A stretch of 64,000 nt of DNA from the NCBI RefSeq assembly GCF_001005725.1, contig NZ_LBIC01000001.1:584501-648500 (forward strand). The letters are read 5' to 3'. The stretch's first letter is position 1. Every line of letters begins with the position of its first letter. The DNA comes from Sphingobium chungbukense. GTDB lineage: Bacteria; Pseudomonadota; Alphaproteobacteria; Sphingomonadales; Sphingomonadaceae. A program made the position numbers and the translations under genes. The notes beneath the pieces are model-generated. The model did no database searches, had not been told where the DNA came from, and saw nothing but the letters and a program-made list of their open reading frames with translations. Positions 1 through 8,433 of this stretch are shown here, in pieces.

Positions 1-44
1 GCCCTCTTCAACGACTCTTTCCGGCCAACCTCACCGGACCTCCC

Positions 45-638
45 TTATCGGACTCTCTTTGCGCCAAGGCAAGCGACCAAGCGGCGTACCTGGAAACGCG
101 TCTCGGCGAAGGTCGTCCCTGTGTGGATGATATAGTCCGCCCGCCGCCGCTTTTCAGCATCGGGTATTTGCAGATGGACAATCCGCCTGAATTTTGCCGC
201 TGTCATGCCCGGCCGGGCCAGGACTCGCTTGCGCTGCTTCCAGGCGGGCGCCGTCACCACGATGACGCCCGCCAGCTTGCGATAGCCATGGGTCTCGAAC
301 AGCAGCGGAATGTCCAGCACGACGAATTTTCGCGACCGATGACGGCGCAGAAACGCCTTGCGGCTCTGTTGCACGGCGGGATGAACAATGGCTTCGAGAG
401 CCTTCAGTTCCTGCGGATGACCGAAGACCGCCGCGCCCAGCTTCCCACGGTCGACACCCTTGGGGCCGGTGGTGCCGGGAAAGCGGGCCTCTATGGCGGG
501 CAGCAGCGCCCCGCCCGGCCCTTGCAACCGGTGCACTTCGGCATCGGCGTCGAACAAAGGCACGCCCTCGCGCCGCAACATGGCGGCCACGGCCGACTTA
601 CCCATGCCGATGGAACCGGTGAGGCCGTAGATCTTCAT
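45..638 (-). CDS. coaE: Dephospho-CoA kinase
   Basis: This enzyme phosphorylates the 3'-hydroxyl of dephospho-CoA with ATP, the last step of coenzyme A synthesis in the cytosol. The P-loop GSIGMGKS is at residues 8-15, followed by the family's D-x-D (Asp30/Asp32) after the first helix and a basic LID-like stretch near the C-terminus. With 197 residues it has the usual length. An open frame extends 26 codons upstream but would overlap aroE, and the conserved family start (MKIYGLTG) lies at 638, so that start was chosen. It is the last visible gene of a leftward operon with the PPDK regulator, maf and aroE, 19 bp after aroE. The 44 bp beyond its stop contain no recognisable feature. Confidence 0.95.
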   Translation of the reverse strand: MKIYGLTGSIGMGKSAVAAMLRREGVPLFDADAEVHRLQGPGGALLPAIEARFPGTTGPKGVDRGKLGAAVFGHPQELKALEAIVHPAVQQSRKAFLRRHRSRKFVVLDIPLLFETHGYRKLAGVIVVTAPAWKQRKRVLARPGMTAAKFRRIVHLQIPDAEKRRRADYIIHTGTTFAETRFQVRRLVACLGAKRVR

Positions 639-657
639 GCCATAATCTTCATGGATA

Positions 658-1479
658 TCAGGCGGCGAGCAGCAAGGCGCGCAATTCTTCGTCCCGCTCG
701 CGGGGCGCCTCGGCATCGAAGAAGATGTCGAAGGCCAGCGCCGCCTGCCCGATCAGCATTTCCAGCCCATCGAGGGTCCTGAGACCCCTTGTCCGCGCCG
801 TCTTGAGCAATTGCGTCTCCAGCGGCGCATAGACGATGTCATAGACGGTCGCGTCATCAGCCAGCGGTTTGAGGTCCAGGTCCAGCAGCGGTTGCCCCAC
901 CATGCCGAGCGAACTCGTGTTGACCAGCAGGTCGGCTTTGGGCAGCGCATCCGTCATGCCGATCACCCGGCCCTTGACCCCTGCGCGGTCGAGCAACGCC
1001 TGCCCTCGCCCCGCGTCGCGGGCCATGACGGTGATGTCGGGCACGCCCAGACTGGTCAGCGCGAACAGGATCGCCCGCGCCGCACCCCCCGCGCCGACCA
1101 GCACCGCGCTCTGCCCCTTCCACTTGTCGCGCAGCAGCGGCTGGAGGAATCCGCCCGCATCGGTGTTGGTGCCGATCAACGGTCCGCCCGTTTCGCTCGC
1201 GATGGTGTTCATCGCCCCGATCCGCTCGCGCACGCCGCCAGGATCGTCGGTATAGTCCATCACCGCGATCTTATGCGGAATGGTGACATTGCAGCCCAGC
1301 CAGTCGGGATCGGCCCGCCGGGCGAGGAAATAGGCGGGCAGGCCTTCGCTGGTCACATGGGTCTTCTTATATTCCGCCTCTATCCCCAGCGCATCGAGCC
1401 AGAAATTGTGGATCATCGGCGATTTGCTGTGTTCGATCGGATCACCGATCACTTCGGCATAAGGGAGCTTGTCGGTCAT
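658..1479 (-). CDS. aroE: Shikimate dehydrogenase (NADP+)
   Basis: It reduces 3-dehydroshikimate to shikimate in the chorismate pathway. The N-terminal substrate domain has the shikimate-binding SKSP motif (residues 18-21) and the NVTIPHK motif with the catalytic lysine at residue 70. The Rossmann NADP-binding glycine motif GAGGAARA follows near residue 130. The length of 273 residues is standard for AroE. Its ATG overlaps the maf stop by 4 bp (1476-1479), which suggests translational coupling in the operon. The order PPDK regulator-maf-aroE-coaE beside the origin is conserved in Alphaproteobacteria. Confidence 0.96.
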   Translation of the reverse strand: MTDKLPYAEVIGDPIEHSKSPMIHNFWLDALGIEAEYKKTHVTSEGLPAYFLARRADPDWLGCNVTIPHKIAVMDYTDDPGGVRERIGAMNTIASETGGPLIGTNTDAGGFLQPLLRDKWKGQSAVLVGAGGAARAILFALTSLGVPDITVMARDAGRGQALLDRAGVKGRVIGMTDALPKADLLVNTSSLGMVGQPLLDLDLKPLADDATVYDIVYAPLETQLLKTARTRGLRTLDGLEMLIGQAALAFDIFFDAEAPRERDEELRALLLAA

Positions 1480-2069
1480 GACGCCAGAACGCCCCGGACG
1501 CGCAGAAAGTCAAGCAAAGGCAGCAGCGGAAGGCCCTGAATCGCGAACTGACTGCCTTCCACCTTCGCGAAGAGCTGCGCGCCTACCCCCTCGATCCGGT
1601 AACAGCCGACGCACCAGCGGCATTCTTCCCAATCCGCATCGAGATAGGAGGCGATGAAAGCGTCCGACAAAGGCCGCACTGTCATGCGAACGCGCTCGAT
1701 ATGCCGCCAGATCGGCTCGCCATTCAGTGCGATCACTGCCGCGCTGTGCAGATGATGCACCCCGCCCGAGAGCAGTTTCAATATCCGCTCGGCATCGGCG
1801 CGGTCGAGCGCCTTGTCGATCATCGTCCCGTCCTCCAGGCTCAGAGTCTGGTCGCAACCCAGCACCAGCCCGCCCGGCACCCGTCGCGACACGCGCAGCG
1901 CCTTCAGCTCCGCCAGCGCATCGGCCAGTTGCCGGGCATTCAATCCATCGGCACGCAGCGCTTCCTTGGCCGCTTCCTCGTCGACGCCGGGCGACAGCGC
2001 CTCGAACGGCACCTGCGCCGCCTCCAGCAGTGCCCGGCGGCTCGCGCTTTGCGATGCCAGCACGATCAT
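1476..2069 (-). CDS. maf: Maf family nucleoside triphosphate pyrophosphatase
   Basis: Maf proteins hydrolyse dTTP/UTP or modified nucleotides to the monophosphate plus pyrophosphate, acting as house-cleaning enzymes. The N-terminal signature LASQSASRRALL is visible at residues 4-15, followed by the acidic substrate-site region (SPGVDEEA) and, further on, LGCDQTL with the expected aspartate. At 197 residues the length is typical. The gene starts 4 bp after the PPDK-regulator stop and its own stop overlaps aroE. Which Maf subfamily it belongs to (dTTP/UTP or m7GTP) cannot be decided safely here. Confidence 0.92.
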   Translation of the reverse strand: MIVLASQSASRRALLEAAQVPFEALSPGVDEEAAKEALRADGLNARQLADALAELKALRVSRRVPGGLVLGCDQTLSLEDGTMIDKALDRADAERILKLLSGGVHHLHSAAVIALNGEPIWRHIERVRMTVRPLSDAFIASYLDADWEECRWCVGCYRIEGVGAQLFAKVEGSQFAIQGLPLLPLLDFLRVRGVLAS

Positions 2070-2073
2070 GATT

Positions 2074-2895
2074 TCAGGCTCCTTCCGCCAGCACGCGGTC
2101 GTTGAACAGGTTGATGATGGCCGCCGCCGCTTCCTCGATCGAGCGGCGGGTCATGTCGATCACCGGCCAGCCATTGTCCGCGAACATGCGCCGGGCGAAG
2201 GCCAGTTCCTCCTGCACCTTTTCCAGATCGACATAGCTGGTCTCCGGCGCCTGATTCAAGGACAGCAGGCGATTGCGGCGGATCTGCACCAGCCGTTCCG
2301 GGCTGACGGTCAGGCCCACCACCATCGGATGCTTCAGCGAATAAAGCGCGCGCGGCGGCGGCGACTGGATCACCAGCGGGATATTGGCGGTCTTGTACCC
2401 GCGATTGGCGAGGTAGATGGAGGTCGGCGTCTTGGACGCGCGCGACACGCCCGCCAGGACGATATCGGCCTCCTCCCAATTTTCATGGCCCACGCCATCG
2501 TCATGGGCGATGGTGAACTGGATCGCCTCGATCCGGGCGAAATAGGCTTCGTCGAGTATGTGCTTTCGGCCAGGCCGGTTGCGGGTTTCCTGCCCCAATA
2601 TGTTGGACAGCGCATCCGTCACGCTGTCGAGCGCCGCGACATGGGGCAGGCCCAGCGCCCGGCAGCGCGTTTCCAGCCGCCGGCGAAGCTGATGGTTGGA
2701 GAGGGTGAACAGCACCAGACCCGGATTGGCGGCGATCTCCTCCATGATCCGGTCGAGATGGAGGTCCGACCGCACCATCGGCCAGAAATGGCGCACCGCC
2801 TCGACATTCTCGAAGGCGCCGATCGCCGCCTTGGCGATATTCTCCAGCGTTTCGCCGGTGGAGTCGGAAAGCAGGTGGAGATGGATACGGGACAT
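2074..2895 (-). CDS. Pyruvate phosphate dikinase regulatory protein (DUF299 kinase/phosphorylase)
   Basis: This DUF299 family member is expected to inactivate pyruvate phosphate dikinase by ADP-dependent phosphorylation and reactivate it by Pi-dependent dephosphorylation. The N-terminal LHLLSDSTGETLE signature is at residues 6-18, and the P-loop-like GVSRASKTPTSIYLA lies in the middle of the protein. The 273-residue length is normal for the family. It is the first gene of the leftward operon and starts directly at the edge of the predicted origin. In Caulobacter an orthologous position beside the origin opposite hemE is known, which supports both assignments. The dikinase itself is not in this window. 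Confidence 0.9.
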   Translation of the reverse strand: MSRIHLHLLSDSTGETLENIAKAAIGAFENVEAVRHFWPMVRSDLHLDRIMEEIAANPGLVLFTLSNHQLRRRLETRCRALGLPHVAALDSVTDALSNILGQETRNRPGRKHILDEAYFARIEAIQFTIAHDDGVGHENWEEADIVLAGVSRASKTPTSIYLANRGYKTANIPLVIQSPPPRALYSLKHPMVVGLTVSPERLVQIRRNRLLSLNQAPETSYVDLEKVQEELAFARRMFADNGWPVIDMTRRSIEEAAAAIINLFNDRVLAEGA

Positions 2896-3183
2896 GAAGC
2901 ATATCTCTGTGGGGAGGCTGTGGATAAATCAAGGCATAGCTTGCGGGCAGAATCAGGCACTTATCGCCATCCTCGATTCCGGAAATCTTCTCCACAGCCG
3001 GCCAACAGACGGAAATTCCTATCCACAGACTGTGGATAATGGGGATAAGCGGACTGACTCGGACCGGAATCAGCCACCGCAGGGAGTCAAGTTGTTGGCA
3101 AATCCGGGCACAGCGCATAAACCCCGCTGCCAACCGCCCCACTATCTCCATCATCCTTTTTGAATCTAAATATAAGAGAGTTT
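2896..3183. other. oriC: Predicted chromosomal replication origin (oriC) between hemE and the PPDK-regulator operon
   Basis: This 288-bp gap between divergent operons carries a cluster of DnaA boxes. There are perfect TTATCCACA boxes on the minus strand at 2919-2927 and 3031-3039, and one-mismatch boxes at 2988-2996, 3019-3027 and 3040-3048. Six GANTC methylation sites fall within 2950-3166. An AT-rich stretch (about 3153-3183) next to hemE could be the unwinding element. Caulobacter Cori also lies beside hemE. The promoters of both flanking operons must also lie here. This is inference from motif content and synteny; no replication data are available. Confidence 0.75.
3019..3048. promoter_or_regulatory. 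Palindromic DnaA-box pair plus third adjacent box
   Basis: Bases 3020-3027 and 3031-3038 form a perfect inverted repeat (TATCCACA / TGTGGATA, 3-bp spacer), so two DnaA boxes face each other. A third near-consensus box, TGGGGATAA, abuts at 3040-3048. Such tight clustering is typical of DnaA assembly sites. Confidence 0.7.
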
Positions 3184-4245
3184 ATGACGGGACCTGATGC
3201 CGGCCTTTCGAACGGCCCGACGCCCAAGCCCTTGCTTTCCGTCCTCAAAGGCGCGTGTCCTGCGGTGCCGCCGATGTGGTTGATGCGCCAGGCGGGCCGC
3301 TATCTGCCCGAATATCGCGCGCTGCGAGCCGAAAAGGGCGGATTCCTCGAACTGGTCTATGACAGTGCGGCGGCGGCGGAAGTGACTCTCCAGCCCCTGC
3401 GCCGGTTCGGGTTCGACGGCGCGATCCTGTTTTCCGACATATTGATCGTGCCTTATGCCATGGGCCAGCATCTCTGGTTCGAGGCCGGGGAAGGCCCGCG
3501 CCTGGCACCGATCCTGGCCGAGACGGACCTGTCGGCCCTGAAACCCGATTTCAGCCGCTATGAGGCGATCTATGAGACGGTCAGGCAGGTCAAGGCCGCG
3601 CTGGACCCACAGGTGACCTTCCTGGGCTTCGCAGGCAGCCCCTGGACCATCGCCACCTATATGGTCGCGGGTCAGGGCAGCAAGGATCAGGGCGCGGCCC
3701 GCCGCCTCGCCTATCAGAATCCCGAAAAATTCGATGCGATCATCAATGCGATCATCGACGCCACCGTCGTCTATCTTTCCGGACAGATCGAGGCCGGCGT
3801 GGAGGCCGTCCAGCTTTTCGACAGCTGGGCGGGCAGCCTTGCGCCGCTGGAGTTCGAGCGCTGGGTGATCCAGCCCAACCGGCGGATCGTGGATAAGCTG
3901 AAGGCGATCCATCCGGAGATTCCGGTGATCGGCTTTCCCAAGGGCGCGGGGGCGAAGCTGGCCGATTATGCGACCGGGACGGGCGTGGATGCGATCGGCG
4001 TCGACGAAACGGTTGACCCGCACTGGGCCGATCGCGCGTTGCCGAAGGGACTCCCGGTGCAGGGGAATCTCGATCCGCTGGCCCTGATCGCGGGCGGCAG
4101 GGCGGTCGAAGAGGCCGTCGACAATATCCGTTCGGCCTTCGCCAGACGGCCACATATCTTCAACCTGGGGCACGGCATATTGCCCGACACCCCCATTGAT
4201 CATGTCGAAGCGCTGCTTAGCTATGTGCGCCGGGATCGGCCATAG
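3184..4245 (+). CDS. hemE: Uroporphyrinogen III decarboxylase
   Basis: It removes four carboxyl groups from uroporphyrinogen III to give coproporphyrinogen III in heme synthesis. The signature PPMWLMRQAGRYLPEY lies near residue 30, followed by FSDILIVPYAMG and GFAGSPWTIATYM, all diagnostic for HemE. With the ATG at 3184 the protein has 353 residues, the usual length. An in-frame TTG at 3160 would add eight residues, but a purine-rich ribosome site (AAGAGAG, 3174-3180) sits directly before the ATG. hemJ follows after 14 bp, so two heme genes form an operon starting at the origin. Confidence 0.96.
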   Translation: MTGPDAGLSNGPTPKPLLSVLKGACPAVPPMWLMRQAGRYLPEYRALRAEKGGFLELVYDSAAAAEVTLQPLRRFGFDGAILFSDILIVPYAMGQHLWFEAGEGPRLAPILAETDLSALKPDFSRYEAIYETVRQVKAALDPQVTFLGFAGSPWTIATYMVAGQGSKDQGAARRLAYQNPEKFDAIINAIIDATVVYLSGQIEAGVEAVQLFDSWAGSLAPLEFERWVIQPNRRIVDKLKAIHPEIPVIGFPKGAGAKLADYATGTGVDAIGVDETVDPHWADRALPKGLPVQGNLDPLALIAGGRAVEEAVDNIRSAFARRPHIFNLGHGILPDTPIDHVEALLSYVRRDRP

Positions 4246-4259
4246 CGGGAGACTGAACG

Positions 4260-4700
4260 ATGCCTTATCTGGGAGCAGCCTATTTGTGGGTCAAAGCCGC
4301 GCATGTCATCTTCGTCATCTTCCTGATGGCGGGCCTGTTCATGATGCCCCGTTTCTTCGTCTATCATCAGCAATGCCCGGTCGGGTCGGATGAGGACCGG
4401 AAGTGGATCGACCGTGAACGGCGGCTGCTCAAGATCATCCTCAATCCGTCGATCATCCTCGTCTGGGTGTTCGGCCTTATGCTGATGGTGGAGATCGGCG
4501 CCTGGCATTTCGGATGGTTCCACCTGAAGCTGCTCTTCGTGCTGGGCCTTTCGGGCTATCATGGCTGGATTGCGGGCTATGCGAAGAAGCTGGCCAAGGG
4601 GTTGCGGCCGCTGAGCGAGAAGCAGTTGCGGCTGCTCAATGAGATTCCCGGAATCGCCGCCGCGGTGATCGTGATCGCGGTGATCGTGAAGCCGTTTTGA
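4260..4700 (+). CDS. hemJ: Protoporphyrinogen IX oxidase HemJ
   Basis: HemJ is the membrane-bound heme-containing enzyme that oxidises protoporphyrinogen IX in many Alphaproteobacteria lacking HemG/HemY. The 146-residue protein has four predicted hydrophobic segments. It has the conserved early histidine in VKAAHVIFVIFLMAG and the family motif MPRFFVYH. Its position 14 bp behind hemE fits the pathway. The length and motif order match the UPF0093/HemJ family. Confidence 0.9.
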   Translation: MPYLGAAYLWVKAAHVIFVIFLMAGLFMMPRFFVYHQQCPVGSDEDRKWIDRERRLLKIILNPSIILVWVFGLMLMVEIGAWHFGWFHLKLLFVLGLSGYHGWIAGYAKKLAKGLRPLSEKQLRLLNEIPGIAAAVIVIAVIVKPF

Positions 4701-4710
4701 CAGGGTCGTC

Positions 4711-4730
4711 ATTCCGGCTTCCGCCGGGAT
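4711..4730. terminator. Hairpin between convergent hemJ and panC
   Basis: ATTCCGGC and GCCGGGAT form an eight-base-pair stem (one G-T pair) around a TTCC loop. There is no T-tract. It resembles the short REP-like palindromes common in alphaproteobacterial intergenic regions and could serve as a bidirectional terminator for the two converging genes. Confidence 0.4.
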
Positions 4731-4739
4731 AACGGGCTG

Positions 4740-5585
4740 TCAGACCGGATCGACCGGAATATTGTCGATCAGCCGCGTCTTGCCGATCTTCGCCGCGCCC
4801 AGCAGCCGCGCCGGGCGGTCCAGCACCGTCATCGGTTCCAGAGTCACCGCGTCGCACAGCGTCACATAATCGATCGGGTCGAAGCCATGCGCGGCCAGCA
4901 GCGCGATCGCCTTGGCGATGGCGGCTTCGACGGTGGCGCCCCTTTCCATCTGCCGCGCCGCTTCGCCCAGGGCGCGGGGCAGAGCCAGCGCATCCTTGCG
5001 TTCTTCCTCGGTCAGATAGGCATTGCGGGAGGAAAGCGCCAAGCCATCCTCCGCCCGCTGGGTTGGCACGCCGACGATCTCGATCGGAACGTCCAGATCG
5101 CGGACCATCTGCCGGATCACGGCGAGCTGCTGATAATCCTTCTCGCCGAACAGCGCGACGTCCGGACGGACCTGGTTGAACAATTTCGTCACCACGGTCG
5201 CCACGCCGTCGAAATGCCCTGGCCGCGCCGCGCCGTCCAACCCTTCGGTCACGCCGGACACGGAGATGTTGGTGGCATAGCCGGCCGGATACATGACTTC
5301 GACCGTGGGCGCCCAGAGAATGTCGACTCCGGCCGCCTGCAGCATCTGCGCGTCCTTGGCCTCGCGCCGCGGATAGGCATCCAGATCCTCGTTCACGCCG
5401 AACTGGCGCGGATTGACGAAGATCGACACGACCACATGCCGGGCATGGCGCCGCGCTTCCTCGACCAGCGCCATATGCCCGTCATGCAGCGCCCCCATGG
5501 TGGGCACCAGCGCCAGCGGCTTTCCGTCATTTTTCAGCGCGTCGACGGCGGCACGGAGAGAGGGCAGGTCACGGAGAGTTTGCAC
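4740..5585 (-). CDS. panC: Pantothenate synthetase (pantoate--beta-alanine ligase)
   Basis: It condenses pantoate and beta-alanine with ATP to make pantothenate, a CoA precursor. The class motifs are clear: VPTMGALHDGHMAL (HxGH), VSIFVNPRQFG, the GEKDYQQL motif, and SSRNAYL. The frame is open to a TTG at 5672. However, the family start aligns with the GTG at 5585 (M-QTLRDLP), which gives 281 residues as usual and leaves room for the divergent mipZ promoter; this start is preferred. The gene converges with hemJ and diverges from mipZ. Confidence 0.9.
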   Translation of the reverse strand: MQTLRDLPSLRAAVDALKNDGKPLALVPTMGALHDGHMALVEEARRHARHVVVSIFVNPRQFGVNEDLDAYPRREAKDAQMLQAAGVDILWAPTVEVMYPAGYATNISVSGVTEGLDGAARPGHFDGVATVVTKLFNQVRPDVALFGEKDYQQLAVIRQMVRDLDVPIEIVGVPTQRAEDGLALSSRNAYLTEEERKDALALPRALGEAARQMERGATVEAAIAKAIALLAAHGFDPIDYVTLCDAVTLEPMTVLDRPARLLGAAKIGKTRLIDNIPVDPV

Positions 5586-5694
5586 GACGGGAGTGGCTCC
5601 GATAAGGGCATCAACAGGGGTATATCCTGCTAAGGCACGGCCGGCTGGAACGGTCAACTGACATTGCGACAATCAACGGGGTTATCAAGGTCCG

Positions 5695-6501
5695 ATGGCG
5701 AACGCCCAAACGCATCATATCGTCTTCGCCAATGAGAAAGGCGGAACCGGCAAGTCCACGACCGCCGTCCATACAGCCATCGCATTGACGGTGCTGGGTC
5801 ACCGCGTCGGCATGATCGACCTCGACCCGCGTCAGCGCACCATCACCCGCTATATGGAAAACCGCGCCGAAACCGCGCGTCGGCGCGGCATCGACCTGCC
5901 GACTCCGGACTTCGCGGTGTTCCAGGGCGACAGTGTCGAGGCGCTGGAGGAACAGGCCGCCGCCGTGGCGCAGGGCAAGGATTTCCTGGTGGTCGATACG
6001 CCCGGCCGCGATGATGATTATGCCCGTCACATGGCCGCCCGCGCCAATACGCTGGTGACTCCGATGAACGACAGTTTCGTCGATTTCGACCTGATCGGGC
6101 AGGTGGATGCGGAAAGCTTCAAGGTGAAGCGCCTCTCCTTCTATTCCGAGCTGATCTTCGAGGCCCGCAAGACCCGCGCCAAGGCGGACGGCGTGACCAT
6201 CGACTGGGTGGTGCTGCGCAACCGCGTCCAGCATCATGACGCCCGCAACAAGAAGCGGGTTGGCGACGCGCTGATGGAACTGTCCCGCCGCGTCGGATTC
6301 CGCGTGATTCCGGGCCTGTCGGAGCGCGTGATCTTCCGCGAACTCTTCCCCTCGGGGCTCACCCTGCTCGACAAGGGGCATCTGGGTGAACTGGGTGTCA
6401 GCCATATCGCGGCACGGCAGGAACTGCGGGAAATGGTATCGGGCCTTGCCCTCCCCGCCCGTGATGAAGTGGCGCCGCTGGATCTGCTCGGCGCGGCCTG
6501 A
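5695..6501 (+). CDS. mipZ: MipZ-type division-plane positioning ATPase (ParA family)
   Basis: MipZ forms a gradient from the poles with ParB and inhibits FtsZ assembly, so it positions the septum at mid-cell in Alphaproteobacteria. The deviant Walker A KGGTGKST is at residues 15-22, preceded by the MipZ-like HHIVFANE. The following IDLDPRQRTITRYMENR also matches MipZ rather than plasmid ParA proteins. At 268 residues the length fits. Its TGA overlaps the ATG of the downstream J-domain gene by one base. Its proximity to the origin fits a role in coordinating segregation and division. Confidence 0.88.
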   Translation: MANAQTHHIVFANEKGGTGKSTTAVHTAIALTVLGHRVGMIDLDPRQRTITRYMENRAETARRRGIDLPTPDFAVFQGDSVEALEEQAAAVAQGKDFLVVDTPGRDDDYARHMAARANTLVTPMNDSFVDFDLIGQVDAESFKVKRLSFYSELIFEARKTRAKADGVTIDWVVLRNRVQHHDARNKKRVGDALMELSRRVGFRVIPGLSERVIFRELFPSGLTLLDKGHLGELGVSHIAARQELREMVSGLALPARDEVAPLDLLGAA

Positions 6502-6938
6502 TGGGTCTGCTTGCCTTGGCTTTGGTCGGGCTTGCGGCCTGGCTTATCTGGACGGGACGACTGCAACGCATGAGTGCACGGGATGGCATGGCACTGGGCA
6601 CGGCCCTGGTCGGCGCGATTATGGCGGCCAAGGGCAAGCCGCTGATCGGCGCGCCGCTGCTGGTGGGCGCTACGCTGTTCTTCTTCGCCAAAAGCCAGCC
6701 CGGCCGGAAAAGGTCCGGACCGGGCAAGCCGGCTCCGCAACCCCTTTCCCCCCAGGCGGTGATCGACGCGCGCGAGCTGCTGGGCGTCGGGCCGGATGCG
6801 GACGCCCGTGCGGTGCGCGCCGCGCATCGCCGCCTGATCGCCTCGGTTCATCCGGACAAGGGTGGTACGGAGGCGCTGGCCGCCCAGATCAATGCGGCCC
6901 GCGACCTGCTGATCAAGGACATGTCGCAACGCCACTGA
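6501..6938 (+). CDS. Membrane-anchored J-domain protein (Pam18/Tim14-like)
   Basis: The 145-residue protein has two hydrophobic segments (about residues 1-17 and 31-63), then a basic linker and a C-terminal J-domain. The J-domain has the HPD motif at residues 117-119, in the context HPDKGGTEALAAQINAAR. That context closely resembles mitochondrial Pam18/Tim14 (HPDKGG, then IN.A+DLL). It should stimulate a DnaK-type ATPase at the membrane; the client is unknown. It is coupled to mipZ by a one-base stop/start overlap. The J-domain is certain; the link to Pam18 is inferred from motif similarity. Confidence 0.8.
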   Translation: MGLLALALVGLAAWLIWTGRLQRMSARDGMALGTALVGAIMAAKGKPLIGAPLLVGATLFFFAKSQPGRKRSGPGKPAPQPLSPQAVIDARELLGVGPDADARAVRAAHRRLIASVHPDKGGTEALAAQINAARDLLIKDMSQRH

Positions 6939-6959
6939 TCGTGTAAGGGAGAGGATGTC

Positions 6960-8396
6960 ATGGCCCACCGCTTCCATCCCACGCTCCTGCGCGAATATGA
7001 CATGCGCGGGGTGGTCGGGCGGACCCTGACCGAAGCCGATGCCTATGCCGTCGGCCGCAGCTTCGGCACGATCGTCAGGCGGAGAGGCATCAGCCCGGCG
7101 GGCGGATCACGGATTGCGATCGGCTATGACGGGCGGCTGAGTTCCCCGGCGCTGGAAGAGGCGGTCGTGAAGGGTCTTCAGGACTCCGGCACGAACGTCG
7201 TCCGTATAGGTCTCGGCCCAACGCCCATGCTCTATTATGCCGAAGCGGTCCTGGATGTGGACGGCGGCATTCAGATAACCGGCAGCCATAATCCCGCCGA
7301 TCACAACGGCTTCAAGCTGGTGCTTCAGCACAATGCTTTTTTTGGGCCGGACATCCTGGAAATGGGCGCCATGGCCGCGGCGGGCGACTGGAGCGAAGGC
7401 GCCGGCACCGTCGAAACCGTCGCGATCATGGACCGCTATGCCGCGCGGCTCGTGGAGGGGTTCGACGGCGCCGCCTGGCGCATCGGGTGGGATGCGGGCA
7501 ATGGCGCCGCCGGCCCTGTTGTGGACAAGCTCGTCAAGCTCCTGCCGGGTGAGCATCATGTGCTGTTCACCCAGATAGACGGACATTTTCCCCATCATCA
7601 TCCCGATCCCACTGTCGAGGCCAACCTGGCTGACCTCAAGGCGCTTGTCCGCTCGAAGAAACTCGATTTCGGAGTAGCCTTCGACGGCGACGGCGACCGG
7701 ATCGGCGTGATCGACGGCAAGGGCCGGGTGATCTGGGGCGATCAGTTGCTGGGCATCTTCGCCGAACTGGTGCTGAAGGACCGTCCGAACGCCCCGATCG
7801 TCGCGGATGTGAAGAGCAGCCAGGCGTTGTTCGACCGCATTGCCGAACTGGGAGGACGGCCGCTGATGTGGAAGACGGGCCACAGCCTCATCAAGTCCAG
7901 AATGAAGCAAGTTGCCGCTCCCCTGGGTGGCGAAATGACCGGCCATGTCTTCTTCGCGGACGATTATTACGGCTATGACGACGGGCTCTACGCCGCAGTG
8001 CGCCTCATCCGGGGCCTCACGCGGCTCGGGCGGAGCCTTGCGGCGCTGCACGATGCCATGCCTGCGCTCATCAACACGCCTGAAATCCGTTTCCCGGTGG
8101 ATGAAAGCCGCAAGTTCGCGGTGGTGGAGGAAGTGCGCGATCGTTTGCACAGGGTCGGCGCAGAGGTCGATGAAACCGATGGGCTTCGGGTAAGCACTGT
8201 CGATGGCTGGTGGCTGCTGCGCGCATCCAATACGCAGGATGTGCTGGTGGCGAGGGCTGAGTCAGCAACGGAAGCGGGCCTGACGCGCTTGATTGCCGAA
8301 ATCGATTCGCAATTGGCCGATTCGGGTGTGATTCGCGCGTTTCAGGCCCCCGATCGACATTCCATGGGCAAAAATGACGCCATCGCACATGAATGA
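6960..8396 (+). CDS. pgmG: Phosphomannomutase/phosphoglucomutase
   Basis: It interconverts the 6- and 1-phosphates of glucose and mannose and feeds UDP-glucose, GDP-mannose and dTDP-rhamnose synthesis for surface polysaccharides. The catalytic phosphoserine is Ser109 in TGSHNP, the Mg site is DGDGD at Asp242/244/246, and the sugar-binding GGEMTGH follows. These positions match the AlgC-type alpha-D-phosphohexomutases. The length of 478 residues is normal. It lies 20 kb from the exopolysaccharide locus and probably supplies precursors for it. The symbol follows the sphingan literature; algC/manB would be equally acceptable. Confidence 0.92.
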   Translation: MAHRFHPTLLREYDMRGVVGRTLTEADAYAVGRSFGTIVRRRGISPAGGSRIAIGYDGRLSSPALEEAVVKGLQDSGTNVVRIGLGPTPMLYYAEAVLDVDGGIQITGSHNPADHNGFKLVLQHNAFFGPDILEMGAMAAAGDWSEGAGTVETVAIMDRYAARLVEGFDGAAWRIGWDAGNGAAGPVVDKLVKLLPGEHHVLFTQIDGHFPHHHPDPTVEANLADLKALVRSKKLDFGVAFDGDGDRIGVIDGKGRVIWGDQLLGIFAELVLKDRPNAPIVADVKSSQALFDRIAELGGRPLMWKTGHSLIKSRMKQVAAPLGGEMTGHVFFADDYYGYDDGLYAAVRLIRGLTRLGRSLAALHDAMPALINTPEIRFPVDESRKFAVVEEVRDRLHRVGAEVDETDGLRVSTVDGWWLLRASNTQDVLVARAESATEAGLTRLIAEIDSQLADSGVIRAFQAPDRHSMGKNDAIAHE

Positions 8397-8433
8397 AGGC
8401 AGGAATTCCGTTACGAAAAGCGGGCAAAGGGAT

